NCBI GenBank assembly: GCA_009809945.1
Contig: WTPW01000061.1
Coordinates: 55,675-119,674 of the forward strand
DNA from: Gigaspora margarita
Lineage: Eukaryota; Glomeromycota; Glomeromycetes; Diversisporales; Gigasporaceae
DNA length: 64,000 nucleotides
Direction: 5' to 3'
The translations under genes and the position numbers were made by a program. Within the stretch, counting starts at the first letter, position 1. Every line of letters starts with the position of its first letter. Below are positions 34,651-45,381 of this stretch, in pieces. A model generated the notes under the pieces. It saw only the letters and a program-made list of their open reading frames with translations. It was not told where the DNA came from and did not search any database.

Positions 34651-34717
34651 TGCCTGTCCTGTACGTTGGATTTGGCCATCATAAACCTGGTCCTCCGCAT
34701 AATTTTTATAGAATTAT

Positions 34718-34915
34718 AATTATATTATTTAATTAAATATTAATATATTTTTATATAAATATATTATAACTATTTTAAAACTATTTTAATATTTCAATTA
34801 AATAATTTTAGTATATTAACTAGCTAGAAATATAATCTATTATTATAAATATTTAAATAATATTTGTTAATATATAAATATATTTTTATAGAATTATAAA
34901 TTATATTAAGTATTT
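34718..34915. repeat. Host repeat flanking the young LINE
   Basis: TTTTAGTATATTAACTAGCT...TATAAATATATTTTTATAG at 34800-34890 matches 28527-28620 on the other side of the LINE almost base for base. The insertion therefore hit one unit of an existing tandem duplication of roughly 180 bp, which explains similarity beyond the 15-bp TSD. Confidence 0.65.
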
Positions 34916-35299
34916 CTGGGATTTCTTGTGAATAGTTCTTCTGTTAGTAGTTCAAATGTCATTCCACTTATATAATTCTTTTCTTTATTCTAGTCGCAAA
35001 GGATGAAAGGTTCTAATGTAATACTAATGATTGTTATGTGATAAAGGGCGAAATTGGATGATGCAGGTGATTAAGAAACAGAATAATTGTTCGATAAATC
35101 AGGTAATTAAAGGTTTAATCGTTTTATGTTTTTATAAAAGGTAATTAATTTGATCTTTCTTTCTTTAACTGGGTTATACTAGTGACATTACTTAAAATAA
35201 CGAATACTCTACAGGTGAAAGGTAAATTCAATAAGCGATTTATTACAAAAATTTTGGGTTAAAGGGAAACTTACTCAGTACTAACACTTATACTCTTAT

Positions 35300-36240
35300 T
35301 TTGATACAAATTAATTCAACCTTAACCACATACTGTAATAGCGAGAAAATTCTGTAAGAGAATTTTTTGCAGCAATTCATAATAAAATCTTAATAATTTT
35401 ATTGCAAATCATCTCAACCCTTAACTGCATACTAGATATCGAGTAAGTTTGTAACAGAATTTTTGTTTGTTTTTGTACCATTTGTTTTGTCTTCATAAGA
35501 CAAATCGAATAGCACCAAAATAATGTAATTCTGACAATAATTCGCGAGTTAATTAATTTTTAGGAAGGATTTTTAAGACTTTCTTATGATAATTTGATAA
35601 GCCAACTCAAAATAAATTACCTGATGTGATTGCTAAAATAAAGAGTAAGTTTTTTTAATAATTTTTTACAATAATTCATAAAAAAAATTTTCTAATATGA
35701 GCGCAGACTAACTCAACCTTAATCATATTAGTGTTTCGGATGAAACTCGAATTTGCAGGGCAAAACTAGTTCAGAGGTTTCGGACTTATAGGGCGAAACT
35801 AAAATTCTTCAGTACAAAACATTTTGAATTTGAAAATTATTTCGCCTGAAACACCAAATCATAGAGAAACCATGATAATTCGATGCAAACTAACTTATCC
35901 ACATACTGTGGTTACTACAATAGTAAGTTCTCAGTTTTCTTACAATAACTCAATATAAATTAGAATTCAATTTCTAATTTAGAATGAATTACCAATAATT
36001 CAAATACAAATTGATTTAACATTAACCAAAATAGGATGTCATTGGAAGAGTAAGTTCCATAACAGAATTTTCATGATAGTAATCACAATAATTTGAATAT
36101 GAACCAACTTAACTGCATACTGAAATATCAAGTAAGGTTTGTAGCAAAATTTTTTGTAATAACCTGCAAGTGTGATGATTTCTCAAAAAGTGAAACTAAT
36201 TCAATCTTAACAACTCAGATATCAAATAAATTCATAATAA
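35300..36240. repeat. Degenerate interspersed unit 'CTCAACCTTAACCACATACTG ... GAGTAAGTT'
   Basis: A phrase of about 80 bp, roughly TCAACCTTAACNRCATACTG, ATATCGAGTAAGTTTGTAAC, AGAATTTTTTGTAATAATTC, recurs at about 35315, 35412, 35711 (partial), 35890, 36010, 36103 and 36205 (partial), with an outlier at about 36785. Spacing is irregular (about 80-300 bp). Each complete unit contains GTAAGTT, a perfect splice-donor word, but no shared open frame. 34916-35299 has no other feature. Confidence 0.55.
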
Positions 36241-36241
36241 T

Positions 36242-36400
36242 AATATCTCGGGTCATTGGGCATTAGTGGATTGATCCTTGACAGTAGTAATGGAAATACA
36301 TGACTGATACTAATCGGCTGCGTAAGCAGCCGATGAGTATCAGCCATGTCCATTATTATTGTCAAGGATCAATCCACTAATACAAGTGACCCAAGATATT
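36242..36400. mobile_element. Near-perfect 159-bp hairpin element
   Basis: ATTAGTGGATTGATCCTTGA and its complement form arms of about 70 bp around the perfect centre ATCGGCTGCGTAAGCAGCCGAT (shown here as two 11-base halves CGGCTGCG / AGCAGCCG). The outer part ATATCTCGGGTCA / TGACCCAAGATAT continues the pairing. It is a foldback MITE or a former inverted pair; the arms are about 90% paired, so it is fairly young. No clear target duplication. Confidence 0.7.
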
Positions 36401-37607
36401 AAATAATCAAATATATATATATTTTTAAAGCATAATAGCACTATTGAAATATTTGTAAAAATAGGGCATTTTACTTAATAAAATCTTTGTGGTAAATGTA
36501 AGCTATTGTTCTAGTACGCTGAGGTTCATTTTGTTCGAGTTAAATTTATCAGTGCGGATATCTTGATAGGTCAATTGAACGAAGTATTCACACAAATATT
36601 GCTGATCGTACTGGTCCTGCGCGGCATCCATGCTGCGCAGCTATCTTATATTTATATTAGATGGGTCCTGAAATATAACAAATTGTGATTACATAGATAG
36701 TACTCACGCACTTCGCAAAAAAATCTCAATCTGATCAAATCTAACTCAGTAGAAAAGAGCGATAATAAGTTCTGTAACAAATAATTTATTGCAAACCAGC
36801 TCAGCCTTAACAACATACTATGTATCACTTAAATAACGAGTAAGTGATTTCCATTCACTTATTTGTAATTCAATAGTTATGTTATTAATATATCTTAATT
36901 TAGTGACAAGATATTTATTAATTAAAATATTGAATAGCTATTTATTACTGGAAAAAAAATCTTAAAATTTGATGACGTTATTTAACAGAGGCGCCGGTGG
37001 CGCCCGTTCTCTCTTGTAATATATAAAATCGTATGATACTACTAGCATATGTTTCTGAAGATTACTGTTCACGGTTATTTTTTTAAATTTTACAAAAATC
37101 ATTCTAATTTAGTAAATTTATTCAATAATTTTGTACATTGCCATATGTCGTATAATCATAGGATTGTATGTTATTACTAGAATGCGTCTTTTATAAAAGT
37201 GATAAAATTGCTATTTGTGGTTCTTTTTTAAATCTAGTAAATTTGTTCAATAATTCTTTACTATATGCCGCATAATTCATAGGATCGTATGATATTATGC
37301 GCTGTTTGATCAGGTAAATTTATTATTCAAGGTGTACAATGACATTTTAATCGCATAATATATTACTTGTAAGTTTATCGAATTTATTGGCCACATTATA
37401 ATAAAAAAATCAGGTTTATTAACGTATAGAATATAAAACATTGAAATTGTTAATAGAAAAAAATATGGCGAATATTTATTAAAAAATAATCGGAAAAGTT
37501 CACAATAATTGTTAGCGCATATAAAATTGCTTGATTTACACAATAATTATTTTAAGGTATTGTGGAGAACTTTTAGCATAGTCAATGTGCATAACAAGTT
37601 GAGTTTT
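36401..37607. other. AT-rich sequence, no gene recognised
   Basis: It holds one outlying copy of the GAGTAAGTT-type unit (about 36785-36850) and a short GC hairpin GGCGCCGGTGGCGCC at about 36990. The open frame at 37310-37543 (-) shows no family resemblance. Confidence 0.4.
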
Positions 37608-37890
37608 TGAATTACTTGAATTTGCCGTATCATTACATAATTTTACTGCCCATTTCGGGATAAAAACCTGTATAGCAGTATTGTCACTGGAAGAAAATTA
37701 ATAGTGTCACTGGAACTTGAAGTTCCAGTGACACTATTGATTTACAACACTGCTGTATAGCATGCGGTCGTGATTTTACAAGGGATTGCCACTTTTTAAC
37801 AATAATCAGTTCCAAAATAGTATTGTATTGTCATATGTACACATACACGGGATTTTTTTTTTTCATATCAACAAGGCGCATAACAATCGA
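37608..37890. repeat. Duplicated segment, copy 1 (contains a hAT mini-element)
   Basis: GAATTACTTGAATTTG, CATTTCGGGATAAAAACCTG, TTTTTAACAATAATCA, GTCATATGTACACATACACG and TATCAACAAGGCGCATAACA all recur in the same order at 38448-38640. Copy 1 has an additional 85 bp made of a mini-element plus its target duplication (37676-37760). Confidence 0.75.
37676..37752. mobile_element. 77-bp hAT-type mini-element, TSD CTGTATAG, contains a perfect palindrome
   Basis: It begins CAGTATTGT and ends with the complement of CAGTGTTGT, the CAGNG-type end of hAT elements. CTGTATAG is duplicated exactly at 37668-37675 and 37753-37760. A perfect 39-bp palindrome built on AATAGTGTCACTGGAACTT occupies 37700-37738. 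The paralogous segment at about 38512-38519 carries a single CTGTATAG with no insertion, i.e. a preserved empty site. Confidence 0.85.
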
Positions 37891-38447
37891 AAAATCATTG
37901 CACGCACGTGACAAAATTATTGGAATCATCTGACCGCCAGAGCCAGACATTGAACTTTATTAATCGAATTTTTACAGCAGTAGCGTACATCGATGCGATT
38001 GATGCACAAGCTGAGACTGGCTATGCTCCCGGAAATAGCAACTACATTTTGCGCCGGGTATAACCGTCATCAGCATCATTCTAATGTGTATCATCAGCCG
38101 GTGGTCTCCCACACTGCATAAAGCAGGCCGACTGGACATGAACGACAAAATGGCAGGATTCCCTGATGCCCTTGGGAGGGAGGGTAGGGTGCTATCGCAA
38201 TTCCAAGTTATCTGATTGCGTACGGACCTTTTCCCCGTATATATTGAAATTATCATTAGTAAACATTTAATAATCCCAATAGGGCAGTTGATTAAATGAA
38301 TCTTATCTTGCATGTTCTGTCGCATGCGGTCCCTGTCATCATACTCACAGCCACCGAACCGGTTCCGACCGATTGCTTGTTTTGGAAATCATCGGCCTGT
38401 CCCCGCTTAACCCCGTTTTTCGATCTGTTGACTTACGTCAACTCGAA

Positions 38448-38670
38448 TGAATTACTTGAATTTGGCATAGTGATTGGCGTATACATTAACCGGTCATTTC
38501 GGGATAAAAACCTGTATAGTTTGGTCGCTGCCACTTTTTTAACAATAATCATTTCCGAAATAGTATAGCATAGTCATATGTACGCATACACGTACATACT
38601 AGAATTTGTTTTTTTTATCATATCAACAAGGTGCATAACAATTGAATTACTTGAATTTGGCATAGTTAGT
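38448..38670. repeat. Duplicated segment, copy 2 (empty site)
   Basis: It matches 37608-37890 block for block. Just before CCACTTTTTT it reads AACCTGTATAGTTTGGTCG, the uninterrupted target of the mini-element in copy 1. A third fragment of the same repeat (GAATTACTTGAATTTGGCAT) starts again at about 38645. Between the copies, 37970-38420 is richer in GC than its surroundings but I see no recognisable gene there. Confidence 0.7.
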
Positions 38671-39092
38671 GCTCACTATAGATATTTTTATCAACGATAC
38701 AATTAAACGTTCGGCGTATAACATTAACATAATTTTACTGGTTTTATATTCGTAGACAAATAGCTAATAATAGTAGTAAAAAAAATCCCGTTTTTTCAAA
38801 TAATCATTACACACTAAATTTGTCAATCAAGATACAGTATGGCTGCTGTATAACTGTGCGAATTCAGACTAAGTTACACATTATTCTTATTTATTGTCGC
38901 CGATCATTATGAAATCAGATTAAAATAATTTCTATAAAAATTCATTTAATTAACTTAAATCATTGTCATTTTGCAACAGGCCGGTTTGCAGAAAAAACAC
39001 AAATAGGTTTATAAAAATGAAGGATAATCGCCACTCAAAAAGAATTTTAAATTATATGATTTGATAATCAACATATATTTATATAATATCGT
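38671..39092. other. AT-rich sequence, nothing recognised
   Basis: No coding, RNA or repeat structure beyond AT-rich background. Confidence 0.35.
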
Positions 39093-39222
39093 ATGATAAT
39101 ATGAGATAACATCACGTTGGTGCAATGATAATTTTTTTGATCGGAGAATGCCGCGAAGCGGTATTTTCTTAATAATCAAAAAAATTATCAATGTACCAAT
39201 GTGATGTATCTCAGAATTATCA
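39093..39222. mobile_element. 130-bp hairpin element
   Basis: TGATAATATGAGATAACATC and TGATAATTCTGAGATACATC (complement of the right side) open two arms of about 60 bp that meet at the GC-rich centre ATGCCGCGAAGCGGTAT. AATTTTTTTGAT is present in both arms. A foldback MITE by structure; no target duplication longer than a few bases can be claimed. Confidence 0.65.
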
Positions 39223-39981
39223 TGCTATATTGGTATTATAATACGGCGGTCATTGAACATAAAACTCCTTTAATTCGTATAGTGCAATATAATATAAGTA
39301 TGGATGACGTAAGCATCGTACAATACAACAAACATGGATGACGACGAAGTAAAAAGAAAATTATTTATAACATAAATAGTGTAATACTCATAATCAATAG
39401 TCGCCGTGCTATAATTAATCAATGTTTTGAATACTGTATGTCTGTATGTAAATAATTAAATCACACCTTTTTTTATGTGAAGATTTAACCTAGTTAGGGC
39501 TAGAGATGACATAATAAAATTTGTATTTTTAACAGTTCAAATTTCACGCGAAAAAGATTATATATTTATGTATCTCTAGGTTGGGAAACAGGACATTGAT
39601 CATTTTTAAATGTTAACCTGAATTTGTTTTGCTATCATTAGGCCATGCAAAGTTGATTTTTTCGTTTTGCATTACATGGAATCTGAAAACATGGGTCGAT
39701 CGGTCGGATTTTTTTTTTTTTTTTTAATTAACTGTAAATTAATAGAATAATGTTCACATATAAGGTTATACGGTCGGCAGTCAGATTTTTTTTCCCCATC
39801 AGTCCTATCGGACAATGACGGGAAATTAAAGTCTCCATCGGGTGACACGGGATGAGAATAGTGGGAAAAAATAAATGTCAAAAAATCGAACATTTACATG
39901 TGTGATATGTATTGAGTGGTCACCAAACAATGATTGATCAATTGCTTAGGCCAGACCAAGTTGATTATGTGTTTTACATTA
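39223..39981. other. AT-rich sequence with a small inverted repeat
   Basis: CTAGAGATGACATAAT at about 39500 faces ATGTATCTCTAGG at about 39572, a possible tiny element without a clear target duplication. A T-run of 16-17 lies at about 39710. The phrase GACCAAGTTGATTATGTGTTTTACATTA at 39955-39982 (shown only in part: GTGTTTTACATTA) recurs at about 53724. Confidence 0.4.
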
Positions 39982-40019
39982 CCCCCCCCCCTCTCCACTC
40001 CATGAGAGGGGGGGGGGGG
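39982..40019. repeat. Homopolymer hairpin, C10 facing G12
   Basis: Ten C (39982-39991), TCTC, a short loop, GAGA and twelve G (40008-40019) form a GC-only stem of about 14 bp. This is extreme against the AT-rich background and directly abuts the hAT element that starts at 40020. Confidence 0.8.
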
Positions 40020-40299
40020 CAGTGTTGTACGTTTTGGCTGTCCACAGCCTTTTTTGGCTTGTCCACGTCCAAAATTGTCCAAACATCCAAGATTGTCCAA
40101 AGCTTGTCCAGGCTTTAATAAATAATAAATCTATCTAAAAAATATATAACTATATATTTTTTTAGGTGCTGAACACATTCTAGTTAAAATTAAAATAGGT
40201 TATCTTAATAAAATTTTAAGTAATTTAACTTTATTTAATTGTCCAGAATTGTCCAAAATTGTCCAAGTCATTGTCCAAAGCTGTCCCGTGACAACACTG
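40020..40299. mobile_element. hAT-type MITE, 280 bp, CAGTGTTGT ends
   Basis: CAGTGTTGTACG at the left and the complement of CAGTGTTGTCACGGGACAGC at the right are CAGNG-type hAT ends. CTTGTCCA / TTGTCCAAA motifs repeat near both ends. The flanks are G-runs (GGGGGGGG left, GGGGATGG right), so an 8-bp target duplication cannot be verified. Confidence 0.75.
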
Positions 40300-40456
40300 G
40301 GGGATGGTACAATAGTAAAATTTTAAAAAAAATTTTTTTTAAAAAAAATTCCGATTTGTTCCGTGACTGTAGAAAAATTTTCCGAAATATTCCGCAGCCC
40401 TATGTATATTTATCTAAATTTTTTTTACTATGAGGGAGAGGGGAGCTCCGGGGGGG

Positions 40457-40500
40457 CAGTGTTGTACATGGGACAGTTGGGACATGAAACATTATGAAAC
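40457..40500. mobile_element. Solitary hAT-type left end
   Basis: CAGTGTTGTACATGGGACAG follows another G-run, like the left end at 40020. I found no matching right end within the next 2 kb. It may be a truncated element or one with a decayed far end. Confidence 0.5.
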
Positions 40501-41483
40501 TGCTTATAAACCTGCATAACAATTATAAATCATCATTTCATTTAATTAGGCAATTGCTTTTCTTAGTTGTAAATTACTTATGAAACTGATCATAAAGCCG
40601 TATAGTCATAAGTCATTTTATAAATCATTTATATAATTATTTATAACTCATTACGCATATCATTTAATTTTAATTTTAATACGTAATCAATCATCTTATC
40701 AAAAATTGTCACCCATATGGCCACAGAATTTTGCGGAATTGTCTTTTATCATTGACAGAATTAGTGGGTGTTTCAAATTAAAATCAGTGAATCTTATTTT
40801 ATTTTTCTCCAATTTATAATTTAAAAATAAAATTGTTATTTAAAAGAATCCTACTTATTTTAAAATTTGTCAATTTTGAAACCCCTAGTATTTGTCATTG
40901 TAGAACTTTATTTAATAAATTTTTAGCACTTATTCAGAAAAATTATCTAATACTTTATCAATTTTTTTTAAAAAAAATTAATAGATTTATTTTATAATTT
41001 AAAAAAAAAAATAAACCAATTATTAATGGACTTACAATATTAAATAAACTTTTATATATAGTCGACTATACAATTAACCTCATTTTGATACAACTAACTC
41101 AAAATATTCAAATTTTATAATTGTTCACTTTAAGAAGCGCTACAGGAACTTATGAAACCAGCCGTTCAAACAGTTACTATATTATAAGTTCTGGGATAAC
41201 TAAAAAAAATTTCCGATAATCTAATCGATAAGTTACCAACATCGACAATTTTGCTTGAATATGAAAAGGAGTTTCTTATGTAAATTTAACGATTTTTTTT
41301 AACACAATAAACAATGCTTATAAAATCGTGAAATATTTTTGTTCTATGCGTTCACAATGAGATTTTTGACCAGGTTACGTTACATCAAATCGTGATCCGC
41401 AAATCCAACAAATCTCAAGTTTTTTTTTTATTCTTCGATAATTTTAGAGATTTCAATAAATATAGATGTTATTAATTGATATA
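40501..41483. other. AT-rich sequence, nothing recognised
   Basis: No open frame, inverted-repeat element or RNA gene could be supported in this stretch. Confidence 0.35.
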
Positions 41484-42233
41484 AGGTAAATGGGGTATTG
41501 TGGCCAGGTAGCATATCTTGTAATCTAGTGATAAGAATGGATGAATTTTATACCATTCAATTCGTCTCATCGAGACGAATTGAATGGTGTAAAATTCATC
41601 CAATTCCGATTACTGGATTACAAGATATCATCAATTATACAAAATATAAAATTTCGCATATATTTGAATTAATTATTAAATATATATAGAACATTTAACA
41701 ATTATTGACTTTTGATCCACTGGTCCGTTTTGGATTTATCATCAAAATGACCGTTTCAATGAGACGATTCAAACAAGCATAAAATCGTCAAAATCTAATC
41801 ACTGAGTCCTGAGGTCGATATAGATTTATCTTATTTTATAAAATTATATTAGTAAATCTGCAAATTTTTACATATAACCATTTAACGTTCTTGGGATCCC
41901 GTGATTTGATTTTAACAATTTTGTGTTTGTTAGAATCTTCTCACTGAGACGGTCATTTTTGTGTAAAATCATCCAAACGGACCAGTAGATAAAAAATTAT
42001 TCACTGTCAAATAATTGGCCACAATACCCCCACCCCTCTAAAATTTACTTTTATATTCTATTTGTGTACTAATTGTTTATATCTAAAAATACATATGATA
42101 TAAAGATTTTTTTACAGCAATTTATTCTTTATTAAGCATAGTTTAAATAATAAAAATTGTATAAAAAACTATATTTTATTAAAAGCTTTTATTAGCAGAA
42201 ATTTTAACCTGGCAACTATACCCCCATTTACCT
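41484..42233 (-). mobile_element. TA-flanked element, family 'GGGGTATTGTGGCCA', copy B (750 bp)
   Basis: AGGTAAATGGGGTATTGTGG at the left and the complement of AGGTAAATGGGGGTATAGTT at the right, with TA on both sides. Interior blocks (ACTGGTCCGTTTTGGAT, CCGTTTCAATGAGACGATTC, TTGGCCACAATACCCCC) match copy A at 20580-21224 in the opposite orientation. It also has a perfect inner hairpin ATTCGTCTCATCGAGACGAAT (about 41560-41582; here given as ATTCGTCTC / GAGACGAAT halves). Confidence 0.75.
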
Positions 42234-42610
42234 TAAATATAACTATAACTATAATTGTTGTCGTGATAGCATTGTAGTACTGAGGTTCGGGACATATGAC
42301 GTGAATGCGTTGCAATACAATTAAGAGACTAATTAGTATGTGGCGCGATGTTTGTAACCGGGTAATAGTATACCTGAAAACGATTATCTAATATATATGT
42401 GCACCGACCCTTTAGGTGTTGCATAATTTCTAATGAAACGTTCTATTTGATAAATAATGTCTTGTCTTGTGGTCACCCAAGCCTTCGTTGTACGGTGTTG
42501 TAGCTATAGGATACGCCACTTGCAAGCGAGTGAATTTTAAGTGGATTCGGCCCAAGACTCCATAAACTACAAACAAATGCGACAATCATTATCACCAAGG
42601 ATGTCACATC
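42234..42610. other. Intergenic sequence, nothing recognised
   Basis: Less AT-rich than average. I looked for a tRNA fold around 42510-42570 and could not complete one. Confidence 0.35.
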
Positions 42611-42769
42611 TAGGGATTGGAACCGCCTAAAATTTTTCTTAATCGTTTAACCGTTTAACCGTTTAATCGTTTAATTTGGCCGGCATTAAAATAATTCCGG
42701 CCCACGATTAAAATAATTCTGCCCGGAATTATAGAGCAATTTTAAACGGTTAAACGGTTCCAATCCCTA
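42611..42769. mobile_element. hAT-type MITE, 159 bp, perfect TSD GTCACATC
   Basis: TAGGGATTGGAACCG at the left and CGGTTCCAATCCCTA at the right form perfect 15-bp ends. GTCACATC occurs on both sides (42603-42610, 42770-42777). Short TTTAACCG/CGTTTAAT units repeat inside. Its ends (GGATTGGAACCG) resemble those of the TAGAGGTTGGAACCGG family at 49692, 57100 and 60327. Confidence 0.9.
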
Positions 42770-43513
42770 GTCACATCTACTATGTCCATATTTTTTTTTG
42801 ACTTGTCCATGACCATGTCCATGCCCACAATCGTCCACACTATTTCCACACATTAAAATAGTTTAAAGATTCATATAAAAACTTTACAATTATATATAAT
42901 ATCAGATATTAGATACTAAATATATATTTTTTTTAAAATATATTAAAATAAGTTGTTATAGTAAAAATTTTAAGTTATTAAAATTTTTTGTTTTTGTGTA
43001 ATATGTTCATATTTTTTCCGTACTCTTGTCCACGAACCACCAAAATAGTGAAACAAATAGAAAAGATCTTAAGCGTTATAGCTGTTGTCAAAAAGGTGTG
43101 AACAGTCGCAGATCACCATACAACAGGAATTCACGGATTTCCTGAATTTTAAGACCCGCTCTAATCTGGATTTAAATTTTACTAGTATAAAAATCCCCAG
43201 ATTCTTCGATTTCCTACATTGGTATATGGAAATCTTCACACATTTTTGAAAACAGCTGTCAATCAATATGAAACTAGAATCTCCGCCATCATCATGAAAA
43301 TCATTGTCATACCTTTCTGTAAACCGGTTCATTATCACCACCCAAAATAGTAAAACAACAAATTTCTATGGATTCACTAAATAGTAAAGTTCCCATAGTT
43401 GGCATTTTCATTTCAGTACAGCAGTAACACTAATTGACGATGATGGAAACCACCTGATGGCCAATTGACTTCACCTGATGGCAAGCTAACTCTATTTAGC
43501 TTGTACAATACAT

Positions 43514-43645
43514 TATAGTTATTGTATGGGTTGTAGAAAATAACTAAATTTGCACAAGTTAATCTGGGTTATATGGCAGAAGGCCATGTGACACGGGTTA
43601 GCCGCGCAAATTTTGTTATTTATACAATCCCATACAATAACTATA
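43514..43645. mobile_element. 132-bp inverted-repeat element
   Basis: TATAGTTATTGTATGGG is perfectly inverted at 43514-43530 and 43629-43645. Pairing continues inward to AAATTTGC / GCAAATTT, giving arms of about 40 bp. The loop is GC-richer (AGAAGGCCATGTGACACGGG). Family unknown. Confidence 0.65.
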
Positions 43646-45329
43646 AACTACAGCCTCCCAAAAGGATTTATAGTTTTATAGAATTTAAGTGATTATACCT
43701 GTTTACTGTAACTTACCCAACCGCCGTATAAAAGATAACCACAGCTATATCAAAAGAATAAGCCACCAGTATGTTTGGGTTTGGTACTAGAAAAAAGAGA
43801 TGAATTTGACAAAAAAATAAAAAAATCATAAAAAATTATTTTCTCGATGATTATCTGTTCTATTCTAAAGTTTCATAGAATTTATTAAATTTGATCAAAT
43901 AATAAATAATAAATTTGTTAGAATTATTATTACGTATGAGTATTATTTTTGTCAAATTCGTCTCCTTTTTGACACTTATAGAAAGTAATAAACTTATTCT
44001 TTTCGAAGGATTTAATTATTATGAATAAATTAAAACCATTATTCATTACTATATCTGATATTTACTAATCATATAAAAACCAAAATTATTTTTAGCGGAA
44101 TAAAGTTAATTTATATATATATATATATCATATATCGGTTTTTTGTGACACATATTCATTCTTAGTATGTATTAACCATTTGAATTATATAAATATACTA
44201 TATAGGATATTGATTCCTTAAATTGTCTTGCAGGCAAAATTGGCTGCAAATTTCAATGAATATTCTGGATTTTACAATGAAGATTCCTCAAGTACTAGAT
44301 ACAGAAACGGACTTTATGGGAGGTTCAAAATAAATAAATAAAAGTGACGCATTTCGAAATATTTAAGAAGTAAATCGCGCATAAAATGATCGACATTTTA
44401 AAAGTATTTTTTTTTACTAAGTAAACCTTTTAAAATTTCTAATTAAACTTTGTAGATCTACATTTTCTGATTCTAATGATAGTTAAATCATTACACATAA
44501 AAGTAGCATTAGTATATTACATGATATGAGTATTTATTGATTGTTTACTATAGGGGTTTATTGTACGGCATTACATTTCTATATAAGGCAATTAGTAAAA
44601 CGGCGCCAATTTTTCGGATTACAAATATGTAGCATTTTTACTATGTTGAATTATAAAATAGAAAAAAGAAACCGTTTTTCCTGGTTTTAATTTTGAATCC
44701 TCTTATGTTTAATCGGTTAATTATAATGTTGAGATGGCTCTAAACGATAACACATGTGTAAATCATGTAATTATACAAAATTCTATGTTATTTATATTGG
44801 TTAAGTGGGCGATACTTTAATTTTTCTAAATACATTATGTATAAATAATTCCTAATAGTTCAGCCTAAGGCATATATAAAGATAAAATTTGGTCACACCA
44901 TCATTATGCAAGAGAATGCATCTATTTCTATTTTATATAAAAGATTTTATCTGTGGCAATTAATAATACCGATCGATCATTAAGCTATAAAAAGAACCTC
45001 AGAATTAAAAATTCAAGAAATGTAAACAATTCCTTAAAAGCTTTCAATAATATACTTTAATTTTTAATAAACTCATATTTTAACCTTTTGTGTTTATTAT
45101 CAAAATTTTACCAAATTGATACAATATACAATAGTAATTAAAAATTTAATATCAAGTAAATATTTTTGTCACCAAACGGATTTAATGGTCAGTGAGCTTC
45201 AATAAACGATTAACATAAAACAATGACCTGTATTGATTGTAATTTACAAATATGGTAAATCATTAGCTTAATTTACGTATAACTATAATTCTATATTTTA
45301 TATATTTATACTTATTTAAAACTTCTTTA
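43646..45329. other. Upstream region of the XPR1-like gene
   Basis: AT-rich sequence with a (TA)n tract at about 44114-44128. No other gene is recognisable. Any promoter of the downstream gene must lie here, but I cannot point to a specific site. Confidence 0.4.
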
Positions 45330-45370
45330 AATAAAAAAAAAATAAAAAAAAATAAAAAAAAATAAAAAAA
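45330..45370 (+). repeat. A-rich microsatellite (ATAAAAAAAA)n just before the start codon
   Basis: Four runs of A8-A10 separated by single T, ending 12 bp before ATG 45382. Poly(dA) tracts at this position often form part of fungal promoters or 5' leaders; the functional reading is inference. Confidence 0.6.
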
Positions 45371-45381
45371 TTCAAAGCACG

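Larger units (their letters stand above)
28625..34702 (-). mobile_element. Young, nearly full-length LINE with perfect 15-bp TSD
   Basis: Minus-strand element with a GC-richer 5' start near 34702, a short first frame, then endonuclease, reverse transcriptase, RNase H and a CCHC end, finishing in an A-rich tail at about 28625-28640. TTTTTATAGAATTAT is duplicated exactly at 28610-28624 and 34703-34717, marking target-primed insertion into a host repeat that is itself partly duplicated on both sides. The coding sequence is largely readable, but has about three frame changes and about four stops, plus a 119-base gap (31334-31452) and ambiguous bases. The perfect duplication says young; some of the breaks may be assembly error. 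It is a different family from the LINE at 8440-17841, with much better preserved frames. Confidence 0.9.

Noticed and set aside
37972-38568. Two overlapping opposite-strand frames in a GC-richer patch
   Set aside because: No motif, no splice context and the plus frame runs into the duplicated repeat; composition alone is not evidence of a gene.
42500-42580. tRNA-like look (GGATACGCC...GATTCGGCCC)
   Set aside because: A cloverleaf with paired acceptor and T arms could not be completed.
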